DNA from: Erigeron canadensis | Lineage: Eukaryota; Streptophyta; Magnoliopsida; Asterales; Asteraceae | Assembly (NCBI RefSeq): GCF_010389155.1 | Contig: NC_057761.1 | Location: 19,656,501-19,720,500, forward strand | DNA length: 64,000 nt | Direction: 5' to 3' | In this document: in pieces, positions 28,624 to 41,790 of the stretch | How the letters are laid out: each line of letters opens with the position of its first letter | Position numbering within the stretch: position 1 is the first letter of the stretch | The notes under the pieces: model-generated | What the model saw: only the letters and a program-made list of their open reading frames with translations | Databases searched by the model: none | What the model was told of the DNA's origin: nothing | Program-made: the position numbers and the translations under genes

Positions 28624-29287
28624 TGAAGGTCCAGGAATGCACTACTTGTGTTTGATTAACTAACTTGTAAGATAAATATGAAATAACAAGAATAGAGATG
28701 AGAAGTAAAGAACTTTGTTCAGTTATATGTATTTCAAACTAAACGATGAAAACATGGATGGTTGTTTAACAACAACAATAAACAGAAAAATATGTTAAGT
28801 TTTTGAACACACAAAAACTTAACAAATAACTAAAGAGAATAAAGTAAAAATTGTGGAACCCCCCCCCCCTCGAATGGTGGCTAGGTCAAGTGATTCCTTT
28901 TATAGGCAGGTAAGGAATCACATGACTACCCTAGTAAATGTTGACACATGAAGGTTGTCAACTATCTATTGGTGGATCATTCAGATCTGCAGAGGTCTCT
29001 TTCCTTCATCTTGTTTGTTTCCAAAAACGGTATGAAAGAGAAACTCCATTGCACAGAAGTAGTACAAGGTCACATGACTTCATCTTGATTTTTCAACACG
29101 TGTCCTTGGGAACATTCTTCTATTCTTCAAATTCCCGCTCATATTTGACTTACAAATACTGGACGATGAGTCATTGAACATATCCTTTAGACTTTGAAGA
29201 TAGATCATGCTTGCAGATGTGTGTGCTCGCTGAGAGCTCGCTGAATGAGTCACTCGCTGAGTCCCTCAGCGAATCTCTGATCCAACA
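28624..29287 (-). repeat. Copia-1 5' LTR
   Basis: The LTR reads TGTTGGATC... to ...ACCTTCA on the minus strand (664 bp). A TATA box (CCTATAAAAGG) lies at about 28897-28906, and a C12 run at 28859-28869. Four CTCGCTGA/TCAGCGA motifs crowd 29226-29272 near the U3 start. The inner end is fixed by the PBS. The outer end is inferred from TG...CA and is less certain, because the RING ORF runs into it. Confidence 0.8.
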
Positions 29288-29631
29288 AAAACACGCACAC
29301 ATACAGGACAGGAACCCTTCTTCCTTAAATATTTAAGGATACAAGCTGTGTGGAACTTATGTAAACAAGGAAGTGCTAGCATGCAGCTCTCTTGACAGAT
29401 CGTACAGTTGTCCCCATCCTCAAGGGTCTTCAAAAAAGCTTCTGAGACAGGTGGTGTAGGTTGATCCGCAGGTAACATTGCGGCCCATTTTTCATTTTGG
29501 TAGCCTTGAGAAGGCATCCGAATCTGGTAAAGTGGATATTCTGTTTCAATATGGTAGCCCTCTGAATTAGTAATATGTATCAAGACAAAAGGACGTTTTT
29601 CTCCATCAACAATAGCAAAAGTCTCATCCAT
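29266..29631 (-). CDS. RING-H2 finger protein ORF whose 3' end lies in the copia-1 LTR
   Basis: A 121-residue reading frame with a complete RING-H2 finger near its C terminus (CTIC...CLHKFHTAC...CPVC), the E2-binding fold of many E3 ubiquitin ligases. After CPVC the residues VRVFVGSEIR and the stop come largely from LTR sequence, so the original C terminus is lost or displaced. The same frame has a TAA just before the ATG. Upstream lies a peptide-like stretch (FLRARPDFHFDHVEVDKMLA) that may be an older exon part. I do not recognise the N-terminal region. It may be a truncated gene or a pseudogene. Confidence 0.55.
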   Translation of the reverse strand: MDETFAIVDGEKRPFVLIHITNSEGYHIETEYPLYQIRMPSQGYQNEKWAAMLPADQPTPPVSEAFLKTLEDGDNCTICQESCMLALPCLHKFHTACILKYLRKKGSCPVCVRVFVGSEIR

Positions 29632-30492
29632 GATAAATTAAGTAGCTAGCATCTTGTCCACCTCGACATGATCAAAGTGAAAGTCGGGTCTGGCACGAAG
29701 AAAAATCTGCCTGATACATATAAACATTTGCTTAACAAACTAGAATCGAACATGGAACACACAATTTACTTAACACTGACTTGAAGGAATATGCAAACTC
29801 TAGATAAAACCTTCGTATAATTATATATATGTGCATGCAGATTATGGCTTAGTTGCAACAGAGAATGCAACACATTAGTAAAACTAACCTATCAGGCACT
29901 TCATCCTTAAATATTTCAACAATCAAGAGCGATGAAACTAATTCAACTATGACTCTTTACTTTTAACTAGATTAACTCTATAAGATTGTCCTTGAAGAAC
30001 TCAAGACTCTGTTCATAAGACCACACACGTCGGTAGGACCAGAACTTTTCCATAGTGTTAGTACACTGTTATCTGTAGTAATCCTATACAAAGCATGGAA
30101 TGCATTTGTATAGTTTCATGAAGCTGATTTACATGATAAAACTCCTTTAGTTTATCATTAGAACAAAGCAAAAAAAAAAAACGGATATGCTAGAGATACT
30201 TGTATATACGACAAATTTGTATATCAACAAAAACGAAATCAATGGTTTCGACTAAAACTTACAATCTTACATAAAGATGATTCAAAACTATGAAGTTCCT
30301 TCAATTTATCATTACAACACAGACACAAACACGGATATAATAGTTGAATCATATACTCATATCGAAATTTGTAACTAAGAGATACTGAAACTACAATTCA
30401 AATGAAACTCACATAATTTTGTTTCAAAATTTTGAAGTTTCTCATTAGTTTACATACACAGATTTATATACATCATAAAGTCTAAGTCTATA
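29632..30492. other. Non-coding sequence between the RING ORF and the solo LTR
   Basis: This is AT-rich sequence that may be intron or 5' region of the RING gene. No further exon is clear. Confidence 0.35.
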
Positions 30493-33400
30493 TGTGACAA
30501 CCCTCAATTTCCAATTAGGATAATTTACTTGGACTTATCTAGGTCCTTATCCCTAGAGGTTTATTAAGAGAATCGACCTTCTAGACATTCAAAGCATAGC
30601 GATAATTGTCCCCTAGTACAGTGAAATGCCATAAACAATAACTATAATTATTCAATACGATCTCAAGCTACAGATATTAGTTCTAATTGAACTTGACAAA
30701 ATGCCAATGAACCAAAAATTGAATCTCGAGAAGTTAAGTTATATAAATAATAAGGTAAGACTCACAAGTTGTGTTAACAATCATAAATCTTCACAAAGGA
30801 CCAACAATTCAAACGCCAAACTAATTGACGTACATTTGAACACAAAGATATAATGACCATCTTGAAAATAGATTTATAAACTATTATGTACATAATAGTA
30901 AGCTTGAATAAAATAAGTACATAAATATATTGCAACATTTGAATAAGTCTTCCAATTAAAAGATATGCACACAACTTAAACTTATTATACATATAAACTC
31001 TTATAAAATCCACCAATCAACATACAACTAACCCACTTATTCTTATACTCACACATAAATATACATCACATATACATATACATACATACAAACACTAGTT
31101 AGGACTTAAACCCAACACAAACCACTTTGGTTAACCAATGAGTTCACTCCTAACCCACTACACCACTCCATTAGACCAATAGGCATCCTCCTAACTCCTT
31201 TTCCTCCTCTCTCCCACGTCCATACATCTGCACACACCACCCCACACCTTTCATTCTTGAAAACACAACACACACACCTCCCAAAAACTCTCTCTCAACT
31301 ATCTCCACCTCCTTCTCCATTTTCAGATTTCTCCAAGGCAAATTGGAGCTTGAAACTAACTAATCTAATGTAATAATAAGTTCTCTTGATCATCCAACAA
31401 CTAGAGTCATGTATGGTGGGAGCATGGAGTCGATTCGGAGGCAACAAGGTCACGAAATCAGCCCTTTAAGAGGCTGATCGAACAACAGCAGAAACAGGAG
31501 CAAAACAAACCCAATCTTCTTCCTTTCTTTTGATTCTTGATCATTAAAGGGTACCCAACATGTTCCTTTGTTTGTTCTTCATCCCTTCTTTCATTTGATA
31601 GTTTATTTTCCCTTATTTTTGAGCTTGTAACAGCCAACAAACGACTCATGGGCTGCCATCAAGAACAAGACCCAACACCACATCCCATCTTGCTATTTTG
31701 ATCTTCAAAGGTTGATAACTTGAACTCTTTTGATTATCACATTCTTTATCATTCATTATATCACAAAATACACATATATCTTCACATGCATGCATATTTA
31801 AAAGATTGATCTAGAAGAAATAATTATGAATGCAAGAGATAATAATGGATTTAGAGTATGCATGATAAGATTTGAATTAGTTTAGGTCTATTTTGATTTG
31901 GGATTTGAGATGGATCTTTTGATTGATGAGTTTATGTATATATGAATGTTAAAATACATGTTAATAATCTGGGATTTATGAAGTTAGTACAAGAAATAAG
32001 GATTTTATAAGAATTCAAGACAAAACTATGCATAAAAATCACTAACCGAAATCACAAGAACACAAATATAAATTCATCACTTTCATCACATGATTTGTCC
32101 ACAAAATATGAAATAAAATCTTTAGAAAACACTAATGAAAGATTAAGAGATGAAATAGGATGAACAAAATGTATTGGGTTTGCCAAAATAAGTATTGGGT
32201 GAAGCCATAAAGTAAAGGCATGCATTGGGCAAACAAAGTAAGCTGACAGAATCCATCTTCTGTCTTTGAACGGGAAAACTGGGCATGTGAGGGCATTTTC
32301 AAGCAAAACTATCAAAATAAAAGTTGTAGAGAAATGAGTTAAGATTAACCTCCAACTGGAATTACTCAAAAATACTGAACCAACCGAAAGATATGATTTT
32401 TCTACTGAAACTGGTCAAACTGTTATTTTGTCTGAATATTTTATAAACTTTAACAATTTTTATCTCCTAATCCATAAGGTTCCAGGAGGTCATACTTGGT
32501 GGAAAGTAATTTCAATGTGTCATGAATTTAAAATAAAATCATGGGATTTTTATAACAATCAGAACATCAAGAACTTTTATAAAACTTCTGATGTCGCAAG
32601 CAATGCCCATTCGGGACAGTTTGTGTTTGGATAATTTTTAAGGACACCAAACATCATCTAAAAATTCACCAAAAATTCACAAAAATATTAGATACATATA
32701 AGTCATTGTGTAAAAATCATGAAGGTCCAAATAATTCTTCTTGACCCCAAAATAGTAGCCAACATTTCATAAATATGTGAAGTAAAAACAGAAAATTTTG
32801 AAAGAAGTTAATCATTAGTGTAATGGGCTAAAAGATGCACTAAAGACCATAATGGGCTAACCCGGCCCAAATACTAAACCCATAGAACCATAAATCAGTA
32901 GGCCCACTTGGCCCAACAAACCATATAGTCCAATAACCAATATAACCCATTAAGCACATAACCCAAATAAGGTTAAGCCCAATAACTAAATTAAGCCCAA
33001 GTCACTTAAAAACCCATCACATTTTGGCCCAATTGATAATGGCCCATAACAGTTAAACTAATTTCATGAGATAAGTGTAATCAAAATAAAACAAAGATAA
33101 TTAAGTGTGATAGGCATAAGTAATTATGTTAACCAAGCTATATATTGATATCACAAATGCTAATTCGCGCTAAAATCGGTTACACAACAAATGATGAATA
33201 AGGATAACATAACTTAATATGACATTTCTATATGATAACCTAAGATGCCAAGTGAAACCACAAATGAAGTCAAGTTACCAAAAATCTAACAACTTATAAC
33301 TACGCATGTAATTAAAGTAACCTTTTACACCATCAATCTCTACAACCAAAACGATGTGAATGTTAGTAATATACTTGATCCCACAATTGATAGCAACATA

Positions 33401-34901
33401 ATGACAGTGGCATTTCTAAGTGATGGATTAAGATAGTAACTTACGTGTATTAGTCCTATCGTAGGGATAGTCTTGTCTTGAAATATGATGGAGGAACATA
33501 ATGGATATATGATCAAGGAAGCTATAGATGGGAAATACCCATTTTGGACAGATGAGTATAATATGCGGCATATCAAGGTGAGTCATAGCCCCCTTTCAAA
33601 CTATTTTATGTGTTTAACTATCGAGGTGAAAAGCATGATATGTAAATGAAAATTTCTTTTATATACATATACATATGAAGTGATTTTTGATAATATGATT
33701 ATGAAATGAAATTGTTTCGTATGTTTAATGTGATAAATGCTTCATGATGAGCTTGAGTTCTGTCAACCCGTTTTCTTTCGGTACACTACTATTAACTCTT
33801 CGAGAGGCCTGTAGTTTGAGAGTTGCACAACTAGGACTTGTCCCCTCACCCAATGCGTAACGGTGGGATGTTTGGTTTGCCTTTGTGACGACCATCATTC
33901 CTAGTCCGACCACGTGGTGCTCTAACTACTATATCAGTGGTCAATCATATACCACGCCCCCTTCTATTACTTTATTGGTCGTCTCCATGACACGACCCCT
34001 TTGTTATTATTATTGCACGTGATTGACGGCATGTGCTTCTTATTATTTTGGACATAACCGGTCTTAGTAGTGGCTCAAGCATTTACTCATCAAAATTATG
34101 TAAATTATGCCGTTGTGGCTAAATGAAATTGATATTGAATTATGCCCATGTGGCTAAGTGAAATTGATATTAATATTGTTGATAATTGGAAATTGTTTGG
34201 ACATACGGATTGGGTATCGTCCCTCATATGATATCTTGAAAGACGTTGAAATTGGTGATAGTGAAATGATTTTGATAAACGAATGATTTTGGTATGATAT
34301 ACGATTAATCGATTTATATACTTTTTCTCTCATGATGACTTGACAAATGAGAACCTGAAATTTTACTATAGATTCTCCAAGTCTTGATATGACATTATGG
34401 TATTTGGAAACTTGATAACATAGTATGAAAATTTTGTCGATCATATGGTTTGGATATTTCGAAATGTAATAGTAATCAGTTTTTCTAAGTATTAAAACGG
34501 TGATGTACCAAGATTTATATAAAAACCTATGCACTCACCAACTACGTTTTCGTAGTTGACACTTTTTCTTCATGCTTTTCAGGAAATAAGCTTAAGCATT
34601 GAGGATTTATATGCTTCATGATTATTTGCATTGCACTTTGGAGTCAAAGATCAAACCTTGTGATAGGCAATGGAATCCGCCTTGATCATTGTAGTATACT
34701 ACTTCATGTGCTTGTTATTTGTTTCGTGAACTTAATATTCAAGTACGGTGGACGCATTTGTACTTGGAAATTGGTTCACATGCTTGTACATTTGTAAATT
34801 CTTTTATCAAATAAAGCTATGGTGAATGTTATTTATAATCCTTTGTTTTGAATACTCGACTTTCTGTACACCTCATTGTTCCGCCTTAGTTGGGTGTTAC
34901 A
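30493..34901. mobile_element. Solo LTR, 4.4 kb, probably Ty3/gypsy (Tekay-like)
   Basis: It starts TGTGACAACCC and ends GGGTGTTACA. Its ends are flanked by the perfect duplication CTATA at 30488-30492 and 34902-34906. No gag or pol sequence is present between them, and no second LTR is visible. TGTRACAACCC...GGGTGTTACA ends are typical of chromovirus LTRs. The 4,409-bp length is at the long end for an LTR. It also holds a SINE-like insertion near 31.1 kb. Confidence 0.85.
31090..31190 (-). mobile_element. tRNA-like SINE head inside the solo LTR
   Basis: On the minus strand, A box TGGTGTAGTGG (about 31150-31165) is followed some 50 bp later by B box GGTTTAAGTCC (about 31100-31112). The latter is one base from consensus. 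No tail or target duplication was defined. It could be a SINE or a decayed tRNA-derived repeat. Confidence 0.45.
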
Positions 34902-35061
34902 CTATACACACTAAATCAATAGTTTTTATCATAAATAATGTCAATGTAATTTGTACATCGAAAACACACACAATCATAACTGTCGCTCAACTAAATCAAC
35001 CTTCGAAAGGTTCATTAATTATAAACTCACAAGCATGAAACCAAATCAGAGAGGACTAACC

Positions 35062-35096
<35 letters not shown>

Positions 35097-35655
35097 TACA
35101 CACATATATACTTAACGAGCTTGATGAAGTAACAAATTAAGCTTCAACCTATTTAGATTCGAATTAACACTTAATTAGCTACAATAAAAGTAAGTAGAGC
35201 TAATAAAATCACTATAATTTAACAATCGGTGAGCTATACAAATTATATAGATACAGATACACATATATAGATACAGCTACAGATACAAATAAGAGAAATT
35301 TAACGTTAAATCACCGGGGATAGAGAGAGAGACAGAGAGCAAAAGCGTGTGTGTGTGTGTGTGTTCCGTCGTTGGAAATGTTGGTGTGATCGGAGATGGT
35401 GACTGACACCGGAGATGAAAAAGATAGAGTATGTGTGTGTGAGAGAGAGAGGGTGAGAGAGAGTCTGGTGGGTAATGAAAAAGCGGGAGAGATCAGAGTG
35501 TTTTCTTTTTACAAAATGACTAAAAAGCCCTTCCGTGTATATTTTATTTAGATGATAACATCAGATCTGGACCATAGATTAGATTGATCTAATGGCCACA
35601 ATTGAATCCCTCATATGCACTTAAAAGATCATGTGCAAATGAATATTCCACAATA
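34902..35655. other. Spacer flank with microsatellites; possible RING-gene 5' region
   Basis: It contains TA repeats (about 35061-35086), GA/GT-rich stretches (35320-35470) and no ORF. The purine-rich 35320-35480 region would read as CT-rich leader on the minus strand, compatible with a promoter and 5' UTR of the RING gene. This is inference only. Confidence 0.35.
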
Positions 35656-37587
35656 TTCAGAAAGAGTGCAGGGTTTCTATCCCAACTCCTGCTGCTCCAA
35701 AAACTAACTCATCTAAATCTGCTGATGAATACAGGAACAAGTATTATCAGCTCAAAGCCAAAATGGCTGAAACTGAAGAAGCCAAAACACCAGGCAAAGG
35801 TCTGGTTGCTGAAGAGCATGATTGGGCTGATTCAGATGACTCCGATGACGAGGAGTATGTTGACACCATGTGTCTCATGGCTCTGGCTGATAGTGATGCG
35901 CTGACAAAAGACCAAGTTCAGGCATTGATAGGTGGAGATTTTGAATCTGCTGCCTGTCTCGCTGACATGTTTAAAGATGATGTGAAACCTGAAATCTCTA
36001 TCCCACCATCTGGTATTGCTTCTCCTGAGGAAATGAAAAAGTGGTATTTCGTTAAAGGAAATGATTATCACACTGAAATGGACGCTGGATCCTCCACATC
36101 TTTCTCCAGCGACCCTTCAAATTCCTCTGAAGCTAAAATAGTTAGCTCATCTTCATCGTCTAACAACATGTTTTCCCATTTGCCTATTGTTGGCATGATG
36201 CCACACGAAGGCAAAATTCAATACTCTCCAAATGAAACATTCATGGAGACATTTCAAGTGATGGGTACAAGTCCATTGCTCCTCAGCCACTTACTTTGAA
36301 TATGGCTGAGACTTTCAAAAGAAGTACCGTTGCTGTGCCCTATGACTATAGCACGCCTCAGTGAGCTGATCATACTAAACAGCAACCTCAGTCAATCTCA
36401 TCTAATTCTTTTCCTTCTAAAGTCTAAAATGCTGAGGAATCTCAGCATGAACGCCTCATGGTGAGACGAGTAAGGTTTGGAGATGCTAGGTTTCAACATG
36501 AAAGCTCATCTCAAGCTAAACCTGTTGTCCATCAGCAGGCAACTCATTCATCTCCACCTTGATCAATTCTGAGACACCCAACTCCTCAAAGAGGTAAGAT
36601 GCCTCAGTCGGTCAACAGACCAACCACTCCTCAGCGAGGGTGTATTCCTCAGCAACAAATAAGGAATGTAACTCCTCAGCGAGGAAACATTCCTCAGCAA
36701 CGAATGAGGAGTGTTACTCCTCAGCGAGGAAATGTTCCTTAGCACCAAATAAGGAGTGTGACTCCACAAAGGGGACACTTGCCACATTAGCAAGTGAGAT
36801 CCTCCACTCCCAATAGAGGACAACTGTCCTCTCAGCAGATACAATTTTCTATTCCTATTGGAGAATATCTCCCTCACAGGCAAGGGTGGTCTGCTACTCC
36901 AAATCGTTCTTCTAGGTCCATTACTCCCAGCAGAGTTCATCAACCTATGACTTCCTCCTCACAAACTAATCTGAAACAAGCCTAGAGTATTTTAAGAGGT
37001 TCACAAGCGGCCTCCTCTTCCACTCCTCGTCTAGATGACCCCACTGGTCAATCTCTCTTGGGTCCTCCTCCATTCTCAAGGAATTCTCACAAGCAAAAAT
37101 CAAAGCTAAGTCCAAGGCAAAGACAAAGGCTTCAACCTCTTCAGACCCAAAATTGTTGAACTCGCTCAACAAGTTAATGACTTGTCATCTCAACTCAAGG
37201 AATTCCTTCTTAGCAATCAACAAAATAACTCCTCAAACAGGAAATGCTATCTCTGTGGCATGAGAGGACATATTGCAACTGACTGCAATAGCTCAAGAGA
37301 TGCTCCTGAAGTGGTTGTACAAACAAGTGCTCACACTTCAGCCTGTACCCCACTATCTGACCCTGTCTCATCTTCCAGGATAAGTAAGAGCCCTCTTGAT
37401 GAATCTTTCATCATTAACACCAGTTCTGTCACTAACTCAATTGGAACTCATCAAACTAACCTAGCTGACTATGTTGCTTCTCAACGCATTGAGATTCCTC
37501 ATTCTCAGAGTGTCATCTCTAATTCCTGGGGACGACCAGCAATGTTGGTTGAGTTTAGTGCTCCCAATGTTGTCAGCAACTTTGTTG
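35656..37587 (+). pseudogene. Copia-1 gag fragment, right copy
   Basis: It begins mid-gag just after the first zinc-knuckle region and carries the same lesions as the left copy: the stops in the TPQRG repeat region and CCTTGATC. A 327-bp in-frame deletion at about 35913 removes the coiled coil, joined at CAAGT microhomology. The second knuckle CYLCGMRGHIATDC is present near 37240-37285. The frame then runs into the accessory upstream region at 37587. Confidence 0.85.
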
Positions 37588-37879
37588 CTCACAAAGTTTT
37601 ATATATATATATAGTTTTACAGTTGTTAAAAACAACTATAGATGTTGAAAATGAGGAGAGAGAAAGACTTTCTTTTGTCTTTTCCTTTTTGACCAATCAT
37701 ATTCCATCACCACACCCTATATATACAAACTCATACTCATACTTTCATTTTCACGCTTTTTTCAACTATTCATCTCCTTTCCAATCTCTAAAAATCTCTC
37801 AAACTGTCTATCTCCTCTAAATCTTAATTTCTACTTCCTTTGTTCTTTGCATCTTCATATCTCATTACAAAAATAAAAA
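37587..37879 (+). promoter_or_regulatory. Accessory-gene promoter, right copy
   Basis: CCAAT at 37693-37697, CTATATATAC at 37717-37726, a CT-rich leader and ATG at 37880 match the left copy nearly base for base. The 106-bp repeats normally upstream are deleted here. Confidence 0.6.
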
Positions 37880-40800
37880 ATGGCTTCATCATCTGAAACT
37901 CCATCTGCTTCCGCCGCCACTCAGAAATCTTATCTAAATTCCTCTTCTTTCTCTCCATCTTCTAACATTGTAAAATCTTCTAAGATCTCATTCATTGCTT
38001 CTGAGATGGTTGTTAAGCCTAATAACCATCTCGGCTCGTCTGATGTACCGAAAGGTACAAAAGGATATAAGCCTATGCTGGATTTTATCCATGCTTCCCC
38101 TGCCAGTCTTTGTATAATGGCAGATCCGGAGAAGATTTATGTTCATCTTCTTCGTGAATTCTGGTGGACATGCAACTATGATGAGTCCACTCAGTCGATT
38201 GTGGGTATTGTTCGAGAAGGGACGAAAACTATCACTATCACTCCGGCTTCCCTTTGCCAAATTTTTGGGTTTCCTCAAGAAACCGATGAAAATAACTTTG
38301 TGGAGCCTGCTACTGAAAGTGAATGGAAAGCTTGGCTGCCGTCGATTGGGTATAACTATAATCTAAAGAACCCTCCGTCCACGATCCCCAGCAATCCTCT
38401 TAAGCAAAATCTTCCAGGGATCTGGAGAGTTCTTTTTACTCATGTAATTCAATGTATGGGTGGAAATTCTGGGTCTTACAATCAGGCATCCACTACTTCT
38501 ATGCCTATGATTCATGCGCTTGCAGAAGGGAGGTTTGTTGATTATGGGCTGCTGATCTTCAATGACATGAAGAACAAGATCTCCATGAACAATAGGTCAC
38601 ATACAGTACCTTTTGTTAGACTATTCTCAGTGATTTTCAAGGAAGCACTCGGTGATGCCTACTCGCTTCCTGACGCTTCAACTATCCCAATTGCAAGGGT
38701 TGGGAACAACATATACAAGCAGCCAGCTGAACATCTTGTTGCAAGGCTCACCTCTCACATGAAAGAGGTATTATTTTCTTTAAACTCCTCTCTATACCCC
38801 AAAGACAGCGACTGGGAGGTAGCACTTCTTTCTGATGAAGTGGCTGATACGGTCGTTGTGGATACCCAAATGCCTTCGGAGGCTGGTTCGCTGGAAAACC
38901 TCCCCGCGACCTCCAAAGCCTCCAAACAAGCCAAAAGAAAATCTAAGGCAACATCCTCAACTCAAGATATTTAATCTTCACCCTCCGCTGTCGTCCCAAA
39001 ACGAAAGCGGAGTAATACAAAGGGCAAACCAAAGGTTAGGATGTCCTCTACGCCCAAGGACACTAGTACCCAAGCCACCCCATCAGCAGCCTCCCAACAG
39101 GCTGTTGACGAGTTAAATGGGAGCAGCAAGCAACCACCTCAAATTTCTGTAGGAGAGGTTGGTGAAGATATTGGGTCACCCCAACCCACTAGAGGTCTAA
39201 GTCCAAATCCACCCCAAATAAACATTCCCCCTTCTTCTCAAATACCTTCTGAGTCATTGACAGCAGCCAGATCACAGGTGATGCTAGAGTCAACACCCTC
39301 TACGGCCGATGATACCTTAGTGCAACAACACACTGAGGTTGAGGCACCAGGTTCCCTTTCCCCAAACTCTATGAATGTCTCGGAAACTGTTTGTGCAGGG
39401 ACCGAGACTAACTTTTTTGCAGACTTTGAAATGGAAGACGAGTATGGCAGCGAGTTTGATCCACAAGATTCACAAGTTGAAGTTACACACGCTGCCGCTG
39501 AAGAGAGTGAAGAAGAAGTGGTTGTAGGTGAATTTCTGGAAGGTGATATAGGCTATATCATGATTGGTGAACCTCAAAATAATGAAGAGATGCCCGAGAT
39601 GCTTGCTGACATGCCCCCTCCTCCTTCTTATTCTCCAAGGCCCACAGCAATTTTTGAACCTGTGGGACACTTTGGAGAGTTTAAGACTGAGCTTAATAAT
39701 GAAGAATTGCGTAGAAGGAAGGAGCTATGCAAGAATCAACGCATTAGGCCGGGAGTGTATGTTGAAGTGGAAGAATTGGATGATGAAGTGATCATGGAAG
39801 TACCCCCTATGCATCATCCAGATTTCTTTGGCACTCCTTACTCCAAGTACCCAGTCTCTCTAAGAACTCTAAGGATGTCAGATCTTGACGATGCTGAAAG
39901 GATGTACACTGCAGTTGATTTGTCTGGGCTTGATTATGTTGAAACATATCGATTGCAAGAACTGTTAAGGAGAATACAGGTGTGTCAAAGTCAAGGAAAC
40001 AGGCATGGGTACTTGTATGCATGGTTGGTTGATCAGGTTGCCCAAGTACATCTACAAGCGCATACAAACTTTCAATACTTGGTGCATAGCAGTGACAATC
40101 TTAATGATGGGCTGGCTGAGCAGAAAGATGTGATTATCAGAATGATTAAGGCTCAGCAGCAACACACTGCCTCAAATGAAAGACTCTTCAAGCAAAATCA
40201 AACTCTTTTAAATGCAAGTATGAATCGAGTTAGTGTCTCAAACTCCTCTATCTCAGCCTCGCTGAACAAACTTAAAGAACAAATTGCTAAGTCAGCGACG
40301 GCCACTGAAAGCACTGCCCTTCTCTCTTCTCTTCAACAACTCTCCCAATCAAATATTCTCTTCACTGCTCATCTCAATCATCTTCAAAATTCAATCAACT
40401 CTTTTTCCAAAAGTCAGAACAATTTCCTCTCAACTCTCACAAATGAGATAGCCTCTCTCAAATCTTCTCTAAACTTCTCCTCATCGGCTCCTGATAAGCT
40501 AAGGATAGGTGAATCCATCAGCAACCAACGCAAGCTTGAAAAGGAGGTCTCTGACCTCAAACAAATGATGAAGGAGATGATGGGTCTCCTTAAAAAAGAT
40601 AAAGTGGAAGTAGCAAGTACTCCAGCTACTTCCAAGGGGGAGAAAACTGAGGTCAATGAGGAGACCCCAACTGCTGAAAGTGTCCCCCTCGCTGCAAAGG
40701 TCAGTGTACAGGCAGCAAGTGTTGAGGGGGAGCAAGCTGAAGAAGAAATTGCAAAGCCCGCTGAAGTTGTGCCAGCGAGGCCAATAAATGTGTCCTCTTT

Positions 40801-41790
40801 CAAACCAACTGATGAGTTTCATGCTGCTTGTAAAGAAATATGCTGATAAAGGAAAAGCAGCAGCAGTAACACAAGGCAAACCACCTAAGGTTCCCATCTC
40901 AGCAACTGCACAGAAAGACAAGCTCATGTCTGGTGCTCTTCCCAAGACTTCTTCAAAAGCATATGCTGAACTCACTCCCACTGAGATAGTCATCCAAGAA
41001 GAGTTGAGGAAAAAGAAAATTCAAGAAGAACTATCTCGGAAACTGATAAGTGAGCTGATTGTCAATGAGGAACTTGAGGGTGCTGATGATGAAACTAAAA
41101 GGTTAGCCGAGCAATCTGGTGGCTTAGAAGCCCTGAAAAGGAAAGAACTTGAATTCTTTGCGAGTAAGGAGAAGAAGCTTGAAGAAGCACGCCAAGCCTA
41201 TCTTACTTCAAGAGAGGTAAGGCAAAGAAAAGAAGAGATCATGTGGATCAAGCCCTGCTCTTACTCAGCAAGGAATGAACCTTCAAGTTCAGAGGAAAGG
41301 TGTGCCCAGGATGTTCACTCTTAAGAATGTCAAATCTGACACTCTTGGGCCCACTGAGTGGATCGAGATCTATAAGCTCATCAAAGACAACAAAACACCG
41401 GTCTTTAATCCACTCCTAAAGATGGCTGGTGATCAAATCAAGCAGACAAGGAGGATGGAAAAGAAGTACAAAGTTGAAGACTCCTTGCTCAGCGCTGCCA
41501 GACATCCATATTCTCCTCCCCCTCAGCAACCCAGAAGTGGTGTCAAGAGGACAGCTTCTGGTCAGGTTACGTCCTCTCTCCCCACCATGCTTAGAGTTTT
41601 ACCAAAATCTGATATTGGGGAGGAATCATCACTCAACCTTCGCATGCCTTCAAGACTGCTATTTGTGGAAGGGTTCTACAGTGAAGATCTGGGAGGCTTT
41701 TGCTTCACGAATGTTCATGGTCATGAGCTCTTCTTCAGGACCAGTGAAATTTCCACTGCTCCCTCTGGATTTCTTGTAAGTCAAATATGA
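37880..41790 (+). pseudogene. Copia-1 accessory gene, right copy (one stop, two frameshifts, 3' truncated)
   Basis: Same gene as 16408-20442. Differences from the left copy: TAA at 38972-38974 (CAA on the left), a 2-bp deletion near 40830, a 1-bp insertion near 41260, and loss of the last 50 or so codons where the frame jumps into the LTR at 41774 (GFLV then SQI stop). Where the left copy has its two TAG codons, this copy reads CAG. The longest intact stretches are 37880-38974 and 39041-40846. The two copies have therefore decayed independently. Confidence 0.85.

Noticed and set aside
21000..29290. CRISPR-like or phage-like interpretation of the repeated TCAGCGA words
   Set aside because: Spacing is irregular, the genome is a plant genome, and many copies fall in coding codons.
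35330..35480. Start of a coding gene at the GA/GT-rich stretch
   Set aside because: Simple-sequence composition with no ORF. At best it is an untranslated leader on the minus strand.
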